A stretch of DNA of 39,344 nucleotides, from NCBI GenBank assembly GCA_017656165.1, contig JACDOL010000012.1:1-39344 (forward strand). Direction: 5' to 3'. Of this stretch, positions 17,003 to 26,335 are shown piece by piece; the stretch's first letter is position 1, and each line of letters begins with the position of its first letter. The notes beneath the pieces are model-generated. The model ran no database searches, was not told the DNA's origin, and saw only the letters and a program-made list of their open reading frames with translations. This stretch comes from Desulfotomaculum sp. (GTDB lineage Bacteria; Bacillota; Desulfotomaculia; Desulfotomaculales; Desulfohalotomaculaceae). The position numbers and the translations under genes are program-made.

Positions 17003-18027
17003 ATGAGTAATATCAAAAACAAATTATTGGAAATTTTTCATGCTGGGAAATGGAACTGCAGGTTAATAAAGACGATATGGAAGATCCGCTCCATGAAGAC
17101 GTGGACTCCCCTGTACCCGGCGTTACCCACCGCTATCCAGACCGGGCACTGTTACTGGTAACTGACCAGTGCTCCATGTACTGCCGTCATTGTACCAGAC
17201 GCCGGCTGGCAGGTTCACATGATAAACCGCTGCCAAAATCTCAAACAGACAAAGCCATCAAGCATATCAAAAGTAACAACAGCATCAGGGATGTTATAAT
17301 TTCCGGCGGTGACCCGCTTACTTTATGCGACAGCAAGTTAGAATATATTTTAAAACAGCTTCGCTCCATCAAACACGTTGAAATAATACGAATAGGTACC
17401 CGAATGCCGGTGGTTTTACCCCAGCGTATTACTGATAAATTGTGCAGCATGTTAAAAAAATACCATCCCATTTGGGTAAATACTCATTTCAACCATCCTA
17501 ATGAAATTACTGAAGAATCGAAAAAGGCATGCCAAAAATTAGCTGACGCAGGTATACCGGTGGGGAACCAGAGTGTTTTATTAAAGAATGTAAATGACTG
17601 CCAGCATATTTATAGAAAACTGGTTCGAGAATTGGTTAAAATCAGGGTTCGTCCTTACTACCTCTACCAGTGTGACCTATCCGTTGGAATTGGTCATTTC
17701 CGCACGTCAGTATCCAAGGGAATTGAAATTATTGAGTCATTGCGCGGACATACGTCTGGCCTATGTGTACCTCAATTTGTGGTAGATGCTCCCGGCGGAG
17801 GTGGAAAAATACCAGTTAATCCTCAATATATGATCTCCCAGTCAGATAGCAAAGTTGTACTGAGAAATTTTGAGGGTAAATTATTCGTGTACCATGAAAC
17901 CAAAGATAAATCAAGCAGCTGCGATGAGTGTATATCATGTATGAAAAACAAAACTGATGAATATGCCAGCCCCGCCGGTTTATTAAGCCCAAATTATTCC
18001 AGAAAAAAAGAAAAACAAGTTGGTTAG
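17003..18027 (+). pseudogene. kamA: Lysine 2,3-aminomutase, N-terminal deletion with frameshift
   Basis: From 17050 the frame encodes 325 residues that align with KamA from its [14 protein letters not shown] region to the C-terminus. The radical-SAM CSMYCRHC motif, the two lysine-recognising aspartates (QCDLS and VVDAPGGGG) and the PLP lysine in PGGGGKIP are all present, which points to lysine rather than glutamate as substrate. The only good ribosome site (GAGGAGG, 16991-16997) serves the ATG at 17003 in another frame, whose peptide begins [18 protein letters not shown], as a KamA start would. About 80-90 residues between the two parts are missing near 17048-17055. No beta-lysine acetyltransferase gene (ablB) is adjacent. 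A shortened product from the ATG at 17050 is possible but has no visible ribosome site. Confidence 0.82.
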
Positions 18028-18050
18028 AGCAAATCACTCCTCCCCCATCT

Positions 18051-18078
18051 TAGCTGCCCATTTGGGCAGCTATTTTTC
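18051..18078 (+). terminator. Terminator of the kamA transcript
   Basis: TAGCTGCCCA (18051-18060) pairs with TGGGCAGCTA (18063-18072), then TTTTT. Confidence 0.88.
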
Positions 18079-18142
18079 TACATATTAAGATATTGTCTAG
18101 ATAAAAACTTTCCGGTCGCTTCGCTCCTAATTAGTGAAATAA

Positions 18143-18170
18143 AAACCCTGACCATTTATGGTCAAGGTTT
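18143..18170 (-). terminator. Terminator of spoIVA
   Basis: AAACC.TGACCA pairs with TGGTCA.GGTTT around a 4-nt loop, with a T-run on the minus strand. It lies 20 nt after the spoIVA stop. Confidence 0.85.
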
Positions 18171-18190
18171 AGAAAGCTTATACTAACTTT

Positions 18191-19669
18191 TTAAATAATA
18201 ATACAAATAAGTCCCCCACTACCATCATTAACAATACGCTGCAGTGTTTCCTGCAATTTTGCCTGGGCGTTCTCAGGCATCCGGTGAATCTTATTTTGAA
18301 CACCTTCCCTTACCAAATCATGCAGGCTCTTACCAAAAATTTCAGATGTCCAAATTTTCTTCGGGTTCTCATCAAATTCATCCAGCATATACCGTACTAA
18401 TTCTTCACACTGCTTTTCAGTACCAATTATGGGAGTTATTTCAGTAGTTATATCTGCTCTTATAATATGCAGCGAGGGGGCACTGGCTTTAAGTTTAACC
18501 CCAAACCGGCTGCCCTGGCGAATTAACTCCGGTTCTTCCAAGTTCATCTCATCTAAACGCGGTGTGACTACCCCGTAACCAGTTTCTTTAACTTCTGCAA
18601 AGGCATCGGAAACTTTATCCCATTCATTTTTAGCCACCGTAAATTCACGCATTAAGCGGAAAATATCTTCGTCCCCGTTAACATCGTGGCCGCATTCTTC
18701 AGATAATACTTTAAAGAACAGCTCCCGTTTTGCCTGCATCTCAATGGCAGCAGTACCGGTTCCCATGTCCATGCTCTTTAAATTTACCTGTTCAACAAAA
18801 TCATAATCTGCCAGTGCTTCTACAGCAGTTTCAATATCGCGCAGCCTCCGAACATGATGTACAGTGGTTTTTACCGCATCTTCAAAGCTGTCTCTCAACC
18901 AGTGCTTGGAATCCAATTCTTCAACCCAAGGCGGAAGTGATATACTAACTTCATTTACTGGGAATTCAAATAGAATTTGTTCTAAAATATATAAAATATC
19001 ATCCTGGTTAAGTTCTGCAGCATTTACAGGAAGCACCGGAACATCATATTTTTCCTGCAGCTCTGCAGATAAAGTCTCAACTTCCGGGGAAGCGGGACGG
19101 ATGCTGTTCATTATAATTACAAAAGGTTTACCCAGTTCTTTTAATTCTTCCACCACCCGTTCTTCGGCTTCCACATAATTTTCCCTGTGAATGTCAGTGA
19201 TAGAACCATCGGTTGTTATTACCACACCAATGGTAGAATGTTCAGATATCACCTTTCGGGTACCTATTTCAGCAGCTTCCTGGAATGGAATGGGATCTTC
19301 AAACCAGGGAGTAGTAACCATTCTAGGGCCATCTTCTTCTTCATAACCCAATGCTCCTTCTACCCTGTAACCAACACAATCCACTAAACGCATTTTTACT
19401 TGGAGGTTTGGACTGATAGTAATATCTACAGCTTCATTGGGCACAAATTTGGGTTCCGTAGTCATAATAGTACGTCCTGCCCCGCTCTGTGGGAGTTCAT
19501 CTTTTGCCCGTTCCCTGTCATGGACATTTTTAATATTAGGAATTACCACTAAATCCATAAATCTTTTTATAAATGTAGACTTGCCGGTGCGTACACCACC
19601 GACTACGCCCAAATAAATATCTCCGCCAGTACGCTCTGCAATATCTCGGAAAAGATCAATTTTTTCCAT
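18191..19669 (-). CDS. spoIVA: Stage IV sporulation protein A, spore coat morphogenetic ATPase
   Basis: 492 residues, the usual length. SpoIVA hydrolyses ATP to polymerise on the outer forespore membrane and forms the base of the spore coat; it is also needed for cortex assembly. The N-terminal TRAFAC-like ATPase domain has Walker A GGVRTGKST (residues 24-32), and the following switch region includes LVDCVGYRVEG. The middle domain and the hydrophobic C-terminus (GGLICIII), which binds the membrane through SpoVM in Bacillus, are intact. The ATG at 19669 has GGAGGGAG 3 nt upstream. It is monocistronic between two gaps. Sporulation sigma control is expected, but no clear SigE promoter could be assigned. 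Confidence 0.97.
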   Translation of the reverse strand: MEKIDLFRDIAERTGGDIYLGVVGGVRTGKSTFIKRFMDLVVIPNIKNVHDRERAKDELPQSGAGRTIMTTEPKFVPNEAVDITISPNLQVKMRLVDCVGYRVEGALGYEEEDGPRMVTTPWFEDPIPFQEAAEIGTRKVISEHSTIGVVITTDGSITDIHRENYVEAEERVVEELKELGKPFVIIMNSIRPASPEVETLSAELQEKYDVPVLPVNAAELNQDDILYILEQILFEFPVNEVSISLPPWVEELDSKHWLRDSFEDAVKTTVHHVRRLRDIETAVEALADYDFVEQVNLKSMDMGTGTAAIEMQAKRELFFKVLSEECGHDVNGDEDIFRLMREFTVAKNEWDKVSDAFAEVKETGYGVVTPRLDEMNLEEPELIRQGSRFGVKLKASAPSLHIIRADITTEITPIIGTEKQCEELVRYMLDEFDENPKKIWTSEIFGKSLHDLVREGVQNKIHRMPENAQAKLQETLQRIVNDGSGGLICIII

Positions 19670-19751
19670 ACATACTCTCCCTCCTTATAAAATATATAAA
19701 CTTAATACCTCCCAATTATACTTAATTATCTATGTAAATAAACGCATCCCT

Positions 19752-19838
19752 CCCCTGCCCACAAACAAGGTTAGGACAGCCGTTAAGCGCTGATCCCAAC
19801 CCAGGCATCGGGTAGTCCCGTCCATGTGTATTTTTTTC
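19752..19838. other. GC-rich, highly structured island in the spoIVA-marR gap (candidate small RNA)
   Basis: The gap from 19670 to 20105 (436 nt) is AT-rich apart from this block. It contains a long hairpin, GGTT.GGA.CAGC at 19769-19780 pairing with GCTG.TCC..AACC at 19789-19801, one base bulged. A second hairpin is CGGG/CCCG (19809-19812 with 19817-19820), followed on the plus strand by a T-run (19831-19837). Either strand could be transcribed; the T-run favours plus, while a G-U pair favours minus. No known RNA family is recognised. Confidence 0.35.
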
Positions 19839-20036
19839 CAGGAGTATACAATAACAATATATATATATTAAGTAAATATTTTTAATATGACCGTATCAGC
19901 AAATAATTTGAAAAAATTAATAGCACACTGATTAATTGTATGTTGTATTAATCTAGAAAAATGATTAAAAACAAAAATTAATTTAATAAAATTACTGCCA
20001 ATTTGTGGAACATAATGTCTATATGCAACGTACACT

Positions 20037-20069
20037 AAAAAAAAACCTTACTGCTCTAAGCAGTAAGGT
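20037..20069. promoter_or_regulatory. Perfect 11-3-11 palindrome upstream of marR; also a minus-strand terminator
   Basis: Arms 20045-20055 and 20059-20069 pair perfectly over 11 bp around CTA. Nine A residues at 20037-20045 give a U-tract on the minus strand, so it is a strong intrinsic terminator in that direction. The nearest minus-strand gene upstream is gpsA, beyond the whole marR gene. It also lies 36 nt before the marR start, where MarR-type regulators commonly bind palindromic operators. Both roles are possible. Confidence 0.6.
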
Positions 20070-20105
20070 AGTAATATTTTAAATTACTTAGTAGAGGTGA
20101 GTACT

Positions 20106-20720
20106 TTGAAAACTAAAAAATCCCCTAACCACAAGCAGCAAACAGCCAATAAAAAGCTCAAACATTTTTTAGAGGGTGATTTAAATAAAACAGCCAAATT
20201 ATTTTTAAAAAATAACCCTTGTATAGATAACCCACTGCTGGCAGAACAGTGGCGCTTATGGATGTACTTGCGAAGGCTGTATCACGTTTTGGATGTTGCA
20301 TTTGAAAAAGAGCTTAAGATCTTAGAATTAACGCCAGCACAATTTACTGCTTTATTAACTATTATTGCTTTCCAGGGACTGTCTATGAGTGATTTAGCAG
20401 CGTTATGTTTATGGAATAGATCAACTGCAAGCCGAATAACTCACTCTCTGAAAAAGAAGGGATTAATAGATATCTTACCTGTAGACGGTAAAACATCAGC
20501 TTTAGAGGCTACTAAAAAAGGGAAAAAACTTGCTGCAGATTATTTTAGTAGAGAAAGAGATACGTTTAAATACAGCCTAATGATAATTGCCGGTGAAGCT
20601 GTTGAAAGTAATAAGGTAAACCAGTGGCTGCAAAATTCACTGGCTTACCTTATTGGAGACGAAGTAATTAAATATATTGAAAATGTATATAAAAGTATTA
20701 AGTCAGCCAGTTCGCCGTAA
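20106..20720 (+). CDS. MarR-family winged-helix regulator
   Basis: 204 residues, longer than the ~145 typical of MarR, because of a basic N-terminal extension of about 45 residues ([16 protein letters not shown] at the start). The winged-helix domain follows a dimerisation helix: [20 protein letters not shown], the recognition region [20 protein letters not shown], and the wing near [10 protein letters not shown]. The start TTG at 20106 is preferred because GAGGTGA lies 5 nt upstream; a GTG at 20097 overlaps that site. Its 3' end overlaps the convergent gpsA gene by 23 bp. A palindrome upstream may be its own operator. The ligand and targets are unknown. Confidence 0.8.
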   Translation: MKTKKSPNHKQQTANKKLKHFLEGDLNKTAKLFLKNNPCIDNPLLAEQWRLWMYLRRLYHVLDVAFEKELKILELTPAQFTALLTIIAFQGLSMSDLAALCLWNRSTASRITHSLKKKGLIDILPVDGKTSALEATKKGKKLAADYFSRERDTFKYSLMIIAGEAVESNKVNQWLQNSLAYLIGDEVIKYIENVYKSIKSASSP

Positions 20721-21732
20721 CAATCTCTTCTATCTCCGGCTTACTGTCACGTCCCATAAGTTCCATTACAGCTTCTCTAGCAGAATATCCTTCAAACAAG
20801 ACATTGTACGTCTGCTCTGTAATGGGCATTTCAACCGAATGGAGGGCGGCCAGCTTTTTGGCCGCCCTGGTGGTGCGTACTCCCTCCACCACCATGCGTA
20901 CACTTTCTACAGCCTCCTCCAGGCTCTTACCCTTTCCTATCTCAATTCCAGCTCTCCGGTTTCGGCTGTGCATACTGGTGCAGGTTACTATTAAATCACC
21001 TACCCCGGCCAAACCGGCAAATGTAAAGGGAAAAGCACCCATGGCCTTCCCAAGACGAGTAATTTCAGCTAAACCCCTTGTCATTAAAGCAGCCTTGGTA
21101 TTATCTCCAAATCCCAATCCATCGGCAATACCTGTTCCCAGGGCTATTATATTTTTTAATGCACCGCCTAGTTCCACACCTACTACATCAGGGTTAGTAT
21201 AAACCCGCATACTGGAAGACATAAATAGATCTTGAACATATTCCGCCCTTTTTTGATCCCGGGAGGCCACCACTACCGCAGTAGGAATATCCCTGGCTAC
21301 TTCTTCAGCATGACTAGGACCGGAAAGTGTTACATACCTTTCTACATCTCCAGGTGACGTTTCTTCTTCAAACACTTCTGACATTCTTTTTAATGTGCTT
21401 TCTTCAATACCTTTTGCTACATTTATCACTGTAGCATCAGAAGAAAGAAGTGGATATGTTTTATTAAATACATCTCTAAAAGCATGGGATGGTACACCAT
21501 AAAGAACTGTTCCCACACCGTCTATCACTTTTTCGAGGTCAGTACTGCAGCTGATATTATCAGGTATTTTTATCCCGGGCAGGTATTTTTTATTTTCCCT
21601 CCCTGTATTAATTTCCTCAGCTAATTTATTACTCCTGGCCCACATTTTTACATCATGTCCGTTTCGGGCCAACTGTACTGCAAGTGCGGTAGCCCAACTT
21701 CCCGCACCAACTACAGCAACAGTTATACTCAT
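20698..21732 (-). CDS. gpsA: Glycerol-3-phosphate dehydrogenase (NAD(P)+)
   Basis: 344 residues. It makes sn-glycerol 3-phosphate from dihydroxyacetone phosphate for phospholipid synthesis. The dinucleotide motif [15 protein letters not shown] lies at residues 8-22, the catalytic lysine region is [20 protein letters not shown], and the substrate loop is [14 protein letters not shown]. It is the last gene of the der-plsY-gpsA group, 20 nt after plsY, with GGGAGG before its ATG. It provides the substrate for PlsY next door. Its stop lies inside the 3' end of the convergent marR gene, with no terminator of its own until 20069-20037. Confidence 0.97.
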   Translation of the reverse strand: MSITVAVVGAGSWATALAVQLARNGHDVKMWARSNKLAEEINTGRENKKYLPGIKIPDNISCSTDLEKVIDGVGTVLYGVPSHAFRDVFNKTYPLLSSDATVINVAKGIEESTLKRMSEVFEEETSPGDVERYVTLSGPSHAEEVARDIPTAVVVASRDQKRAEYVQDLFMSSSMRVYTNPDVVGVELGGALKNIIALGTGIADGLGFGDNTKAALMTRGLAEITRLGKAMGAFPFTFAGLAGVGDLIVTCTSMHSRNRRAGIEIGKGKSLEEAVESVRMVVEGVRTTRAAKKLAALHSVEMPITEQTYNVLFEGYSAREAVMELMGRDSKPEIEEIVTANWLT

Positions 21733-21752
21733 AAATATTTCCTCCCTAACTT

Positions 21753-22373
21753 TTATAACTTCTTCTGGCCAATTTTAAATTCCGTGCCGGAAATCAACCT
21801 TTTAATATTAGAACGATGTTTATAAACAGCAAATACTGCTACCAGCACGGCAAAAATCACGTAGGGTGGGGAGAAGTTAAATAAATAAAAAGTCACTGGT
21901 ATAGATAGGGCAGCCACCATGCTGGATAAAGATACATAACGGGTTACAGCCAGTGTAACAATAAAAAGCAATAAGCCAATCAGCCCTGACCAGGGAGAAA
22001 TAGTAAATATAATCCCTGCACCTGTAGCAATTATCTTTCCACCTTTGAACTTTAAAAATAAAGGATAACTGTGTCCTAAAAGAGCTCCCACTGCAGCAGT
22101 AAGTTCAAAAGCAGCACCACCAAACTGCCAGGCCGATAAAATGGCGGCAAACCCTTTGGCCATATCACCCAGGAGAACAATAATTCCGGGAAGTATACCT
22201 AATGTCCTCCAAACATTGGTAGCACCTATATTACCGCTGCCATACTCACGGATATCTATTCCTTTCCATACCCGCGCCAATATATATCCCGTGGGAAAAG
22301 ACCCCAGCAGATAAGCAATTATGAAATTAAGTAAAATGTTCTGATACTGCAGTTCATCCACCAGTAAATTCAC
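21753..22373 (-). CDS. plsY: Glycerol-3-phosphate acyltransferase PlsY
   Basis: 206 residues, integral membrane protein, acylating glycerol 3-phosphate from acyl phosphate. The three cytoplasmic motifs are present: [24 protein letters not shown] near 25-55, [18 protein letters not shown] near 105-122, and the later [14 protein letters not shown]. About five transmembrane helices. The GTG start at 22373 overlaps the der stop as GTGA, so the two are translationally coupled. Confidence 0.96.
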   Translation of the reverse strand: MNLLVDELQYQNILLNFIIAYLLGSFPTGYILARVWKGIDIREYGSGNIGATNVWRTLGILPGIIVLLGDMAKGFAAILSAWQFGGAAFELTAAVGALLGHSYPLFLKFKGGKIIATGAGIIFTISPWSGLIGLLLFIVTLAVTRYVSLSSMVAALSIPVTFYLFNFSPPYVIFAVLVAVFAVYKHRSNIKRLISGTEFKIGQKKL

Positions 22374-23692
22374 TCCCGCTCACGTTTACGTAGTACAAAT
22401 CTTATTGGTGTCCCCTCAAAACCGTAGGAAGAGCGGAAAACGTTTTCCAGGTAACGTTCATATGAAAAGTGCATTAAATCAGGATCATTAACAAACAGTA
22501 TAAAGGTTGGGGGAGCTACACTCCCCTGCACAGCATACAATATTTTCAATTTTTTACCCTTATCAGATGGCGGTGGGTTCTGCATTACCGCTTCTCTAAC
22601 CAGCTGGTTTACACTGCTGGTAGAAAGGCGCATACTGTGGTTTTCAGCTACAAAATCCACCAATTCAAATATTTTATTTACCCTTTTTTTGGTTAATGCC
22701 GATATATAGATTGTTGGTGCATACTGGATAAAGGCCAGCTCTTCACGTATATCTTCGTCAAATCTCTGCATAGTTTTATCATCTTTTTCAATAAGGTCCC
22801 ATTTATTAATTACTAAAACAATAGCCTTTCCTTTTTCTTCAGCATATCCAACAATACGCTTATCCTGTTCTGTAACCCCTTCAGTGGCGTCAAGCATCAT
22901 TAACACGACATCCGACCGGTCAATTGCCCTTAATGACCTGATAACACTATATCTTTCCGCTGCCATTTCAATACGCTTTCTCCTGCGCATACCGGCAGTA
23001 TCAATTAAAATATAATGCTTTTCCTCCCGCTTTATATGAATGTCAATTGCATCACGGGTGGTACCGGGTATGTCACTGACGATTACCCTTTCTTCTCCTA
23101 GCAATGAATTTACCAGTGTTGACTTGCCTACATTTGGCCGCCCAATAACTGCAATTTTAACAGCATCTTCATCATTATTATTATCTTTATTTTTAGGAAG
23201 AAGACCCACCACTTTATCCAGCAAGTCGCCGGTATTTAGTCCTTCAGCCGCAGAGACAGGTACTGGCTCACCTAAGCCCAGCTCATAAAATTCATAGTAA
23301 GGTATCTTACTGGCATCAAAATTTTCTACTTTATTGGCCACCAGTATTACCGGCTTATCGCTTCGCCTTAGAACAGCTGCCACCTCTTTATCTGTAGGAT
23401 GCACACCTGCTCGAGCATCAACTACAAATAATACCACATCGGCCTCACTAATGGCCAGTTCAGCCTGTTTTCTAACCTGGGCAGTAAACCGGTCAATTTC
23501 CTTAAATTCTATACCACCTGTATCTATCAAGGTAAACTCTGTACCGTTCCATTCAGCATCAAAATATAATCTATCTCTAGTTATACCGGGTTCATCTTCC
23601 ACAATAGCCACCCGGGCTTGAATAATTCTGTTAAACAAGGTGGACTTGCCCACATTAGGACGTCCCACTATAGCCACAATGGGTTTGGGCAT
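22370..23692 (-). CDS. der: Ribosome-associated GTPase Der (EngA)
   Basis: 440 residues, with two tandem GTPase domains and a C-terminal KH-like domain. Der acts in late 50S subunit assembly. P-loops GRPNVGKS are at residues 10-17 and 184-191; DTGG and DTAG switch-II motifs and NKVE/NKWD guanine motifs are present in both. The KH-like domain is about 355-440. Overlaps plsY by 4 nt. The ribosome site is weak, with only a GTGAAG-like sequence before the ATG. Confidence 0.97.
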   Translation of the reverse strand: MPKPIVAIVGRPNVGKSTLFNRIIQARVAIVEDEPGITRDRLYFDAEWNGTEFTLIDTGGIEFKEIDRFTAQVRKQAELAISEADVVLFVVDARAGVHPTDKEVAAVLRRSDKPVILVANKVENFDASKIPYYEFYELGLGEPVPVSAAEGLNTGDLLDKVVGLLPKNKDNNNDEDAVKIAVIGRPNVGKSTLVNSLLGEERVIVSDIPGTTRDAIDIHIKREEKHYILIDTAGMRRRKRIEMAAERYSVIRSLRAIDRSDVVLMMLDATEGVTEQDKRIVGYAEEKGKAIVLVINKWDLIEKDDKTMQRFDEDIREELAFIQYAPTIYISALTKKRVNKIFELVDFVAENHSMRLSTSSVNQLVREAVMQNPPPSDKGKKLKILYAVQGSVAPPTFILFVNDPDLMHFSYERYLENVFRSSYGFEGTPIRFVLRKRERE

Positions 23693-23758
23693 ACTTGAGC
23701 TTCACGACCTTTCTAGATATTTTTTTATAATTACAGCTTTTACTTAAAAAACTTTAAA

Positions 23759-25072
23759 TTAATCTTTAATGATTGCTTCCACCAGCTCAAATGGTGTATC
23801 AACAGGAAGAACAGGAACTTCCAACCTGTTTGAAAGTTCTTGTATTGATATATTATCCAGGAATATGTCCTCCTCCTGATCCTTTAACATTACAGCAGGA
23901 ATAATTAGCTTATCACCAAGATCCTTTTCGTTAAGCTGGGATAATATGTCACTACCGGTCAGCAGCCCTGCCACAGTAACCGATTCTCCAAAAAAACGGT
24001 TGGTAACTCTATGAAGCTCAACTTGGAGACCTTTAATATTATTTAATTCCTTTACTACCTGTCTAATTACAGGATAAGCCAGAATACCCGTTATTATAGA
24101 AATTTTTTTATAATTACTTATTTCATCAGGCAGGTATTGTTTTGCTTCTTCCCACTGGTCGAGAAAAATCCTAGTCAAACCTACACCGTTTTCAATTTGA
24201 GGGTAATCAGCATAATGTTCATCCGGGGGTATGGGCCTTCCAGACATTAGATAAAATTCATCAGATAAAAATACAAAGGGATAATTAAATTTATTTAGAT
24301 ATTTATCCTGCCACAGCTCAGCCTGCTGTACAATTCTTTCCGCTTCCTGTGGTGTAAAGCATTTTAATTCTGCTAAACCTTCCCGGTATGCAGTAAGTCC
24401 TACTGGTACAACTGCCAGCGATCTCACCTGTGGGAATAACTGTGCTAAGTCTTTAACAGTTCTTGACAGCTCTTCTCCATCATTTATTCCAGGGCAGAGT
24501 ACTACCTGGGTGTGCATTTCAATTCCTGCCTCAGCAAGCAGCGTCAGCTGGTGCATTATATTGCCTGCCCGTGGATTACCCATCATTTTTTTGCGCAGTT
24601 CAGGGTTAGTGGAATGCACGGATATATAAAGGGGACTCAAACGCTGCTTTATTATTCTCTTCAAGTCCTCTTCTTTTGTATTTGTTAAAGTAATGAAATT
24701 GCCATATAAAAATGAATGGCGATAGTCATCATCTTTAACATATAGTGAAGGGCGCATATCAGGAGCCATTTGATCTACAAAGCAAAAAAGGCATTTATTT
24801 TGGCACCGTTTAATACGCCCTAGGGCTTCGGTGCCAAAATCTATTCCTAAATCCTCATCAAAGTCCTTTTCTATTTCTATTAACCATTCTTCGCCATGGG
24901 TGTTAATTAATTTAACAACTAATTCCTCGTCACAGGTAAGGAACCTGTAATCGATGATGTCTCGTACAGGTTGTTCATTAATTTCAGTTATTTTATCACC
25001 AGGTTTAATTCCTAATTCTTCAGCAATGCTGCCGGAAACTATACCTGATACTGTTAAACCATATTGCGACAT
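23759..25072 (-). CDS. DUF512 radical SAM protein with N-terminal PDZ domain
   Basis: 437 residues. The N-terminal ~65 residues form a PDZ-like domain (GIVSGSIAEELGIKPGDKI). The radical SAM cysteines follow as CQNKCLFC (C90, C94, C97, a CxxxCxxC spacing). The rest includes the DUF512 region. This conserved bacterial family often sits next to der, as here (66 nt upstream of it). The reaction is not known. The ATG at 25072 has GGAGG at ideal spacing. Confidence 0.88.
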   Translation of the reverse strand: MSQYGLTVSGIVSGSIAEELGIKPGDKITEINEQPVRDIIDYRFLTCDEELVVKLINTHGEEWLIEIEKDFDEDLGIDFGTEALGRIKRCQNKCLFCFVDQMAPDMRPSLYVKDDDYRHSFLYGNFITLTNTKEEDLKRIIKQRLSPLYISVHSTNPELRKKMMGNPRAGNIMHQLTLLAEAGIEMHTQVVLCPGINDGEELSRTVKDLAQLFPQVRSLAVVPVGLTAYREGLAELKCFTPQEAERIVQQAELWQDKYLNKFNYPFVFLSDEFYLMSGRPIPPDEHYADYPQIENGVGLTRIFLDQWEEAKQYLPDEISNYKKISIITGILAYPVIRQVVKELNNIKGLQVELHRVTNRFFGESVTVAGLLTGSDILSQLNEKDLGDKLIIPAVMLKDQEEDIFLDNISIQELSNRLEVPVLPVDTPFELVEAIIKD

Positions 25073-25131
25073 GACTACCTCCGATTCTTGTACTGCATAA
25101 ATTATCTAATACTTGCAGATATTAGTCAAGT

Positions 25132-25314
25132 CTAGTGCTCAACTATAATCATTACACCATTATCCAGTTCATGCACCATGCCGTCAGCAATATTGGCCAG
25201 GGTAGCAGCTATTTTTGATTTTTGTTTTTCATTATCCGCATAAAAAATGGGAACACCGCCGTTCACTGTTTCTCTATTGCTAGTAACAGCTGCGAAAATT
25301 CTTTTTTTGCTCAT
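25132..25314 (-). CDS. Capping complex subunit for YIEGIA
   Basis: A 60-residue protein, MSKKRIFAAVTSNRETVNGG at the start, matching the small family that accompanies YIEGIA proteins. It follows the YIEGIA gene on the same strand, after a hairpin (25362-25415), and precedes the DUF512 gene. Function is not established; a partner role is inferred from conserved neighbourhood. Confidence 0.8.
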   Translation of the reverse strand: MSKKRIFAAVTSNRETVNGGVPIFYADNEKQKSKIAATLANIADGMVHELDNGVMIIVEH

Positions 25315-25361
25315 TAATGTATTTCACCCTTTAAATTTAAGATTACACACGGCAATAATGG

Positions 25362-25415
25362 CCGGCAGTATATGTAGTTACAATATTTACTTAACTGCAT
25401 ATACTGCCGGTTTTT
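25362..25415. other. Long hairpin between the YIEGIA and capping-subunit genes
   Basis: CCGGCAGTATATG (25362-25374) pairs perfectly with 25398-25410, with a further AGTTA/TAACT pairing inside (about 18 bp in all). The T-run is on the plus-strand side (25411-25415), so on the minus strand, where the genes run, it lacks a U-tract. It may act as an mRNA-stabilising or processing stem, or terminate an antisense transcript. Confidence 0.55.
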
Positions 25416-25420
25416 ATTAG

Positions 25421-26332
25421 TTAATCTGCAGCTGCACGACCTGCCTTTGCTGAAAGCGGTTTTCTAACTGCAGTTTCCAGCACTGGAGTGCGATTTACAG
25501 ATTCTATTAAAGCATCCATATCTTTTTCCATAGGCATGGTGTACAGCGCAATTTTACCAGTCCTCCTGTCTTTACGCAACATGGGAGTAAAATCAGGAAT
25601 ATCTATGTCCTTTTTACTGCCCAGTATTACACTAACAGTATGAGCAATTACGTTTCTCTGTCCCATATCGTGAATGGTTGCCCTGGCATTATCATCCTTG
25701 GGATGAATAATCACCCCAAGGCCATCTCTCAAAATTTCTTCGCGCCTTTCTTTTAGCCCAACATTGAATATGGGGATATCATCAACCCAAAGTATAGCAC
25801 CTTCAAATCTCAGCTCAGCTGGTTCCACTGTACATATATCCCCAATGGTCTTACCGGTCATAAAAGTACGAGCAAGCATTAACATTAACAATCCAACTAA
25901 AATGCCCAGCGGCCATCCCAAAAATGTATTTACACCAACTTGCGTTGCTACTGCAGTAATAAAGGCGGAAGCCATAACCAGGTAATTCCGTCCTTCAAAT
26001 GTCCGGGCGATTCCTTCAATATAATCTTTACCTCTTTTAACTAATTCCGTTTCTTCTAAACTTTCAAGGGTTCTTCTCTCCTGGTTGCGTATTTCGGAAA
26101 ACTGCTGGGCAGCTAATGCCAAAAAAGTGAAAGCCGTGTATTCCTTAGCCAGAACTGCAGGTACAGCTACAGCACCAAGAGCAGAGGCCACAAAACCTAA
26201 AGACAGGTGAACCACGTACCCGTGAGGATACCCAGGATACTGGCGGTAATCAATTCGAAGCAGGACCATCCTAGTAAGGGTACCAGCAAGTGTTCCGATA
26301 ATAATCACCAATAGATAGTCCTGCAGTCCCAT
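25421..26332 (-). CDS. YIEGIA family membrane protein
   Basis: 303 residues. The naming motif YIEGIARTFEGRNYLVMAS is present near residues 102-120. At least four hydrophobic segments are visible: N-terminal (YLLVIIIGTLAGTLTRMVLL), around 48-70, around 120-138 and around 140-158. A cytoplasmic-looking C-terminal domain of about 140 residues follows. It starts 4 nt after the spoIIP-1 stop, so the two are likely coupled. Found in spore formers beside spoIIP; a role at the forespore membranes is inference. Confidence 0.85.
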   Translation of the reverse strand: MGLQDYLLVIIIGTLAGTLTRMVLLRIDYRQYPGYPHGYVVHLSLGFVASALGAVAVPAVLAKEYTAFTFLALAAQQFSEIRNQERRTLESLEETELVKRGKDYIEGIARTFEGRNYLVMASAFITAVATQVGVNTFLGWPLGILVGLLMLMLARTFMTGKTIGDICTVEPAELRFEGAILWVDDIPIFNVGLKERREEILRDGLGVIIHPKDDNARATIHDMGQRNVIAHTVSVILGSKKDIDIPDFTPMLRKDRRTGKIALYTMPMEKDMDALIESVNRTPVLETAVRKPLSAKAGRAAAD

Positions 26333-26335
26333 AAT

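Noticed and set aside
16820-17161. 113-codon plus-strand frame starting inside the riboswitch
   Set aside because: Only its last part, from ATG 17003, has a ribosome site. The upstream part is the c-di-AMP aptamer and terminator.
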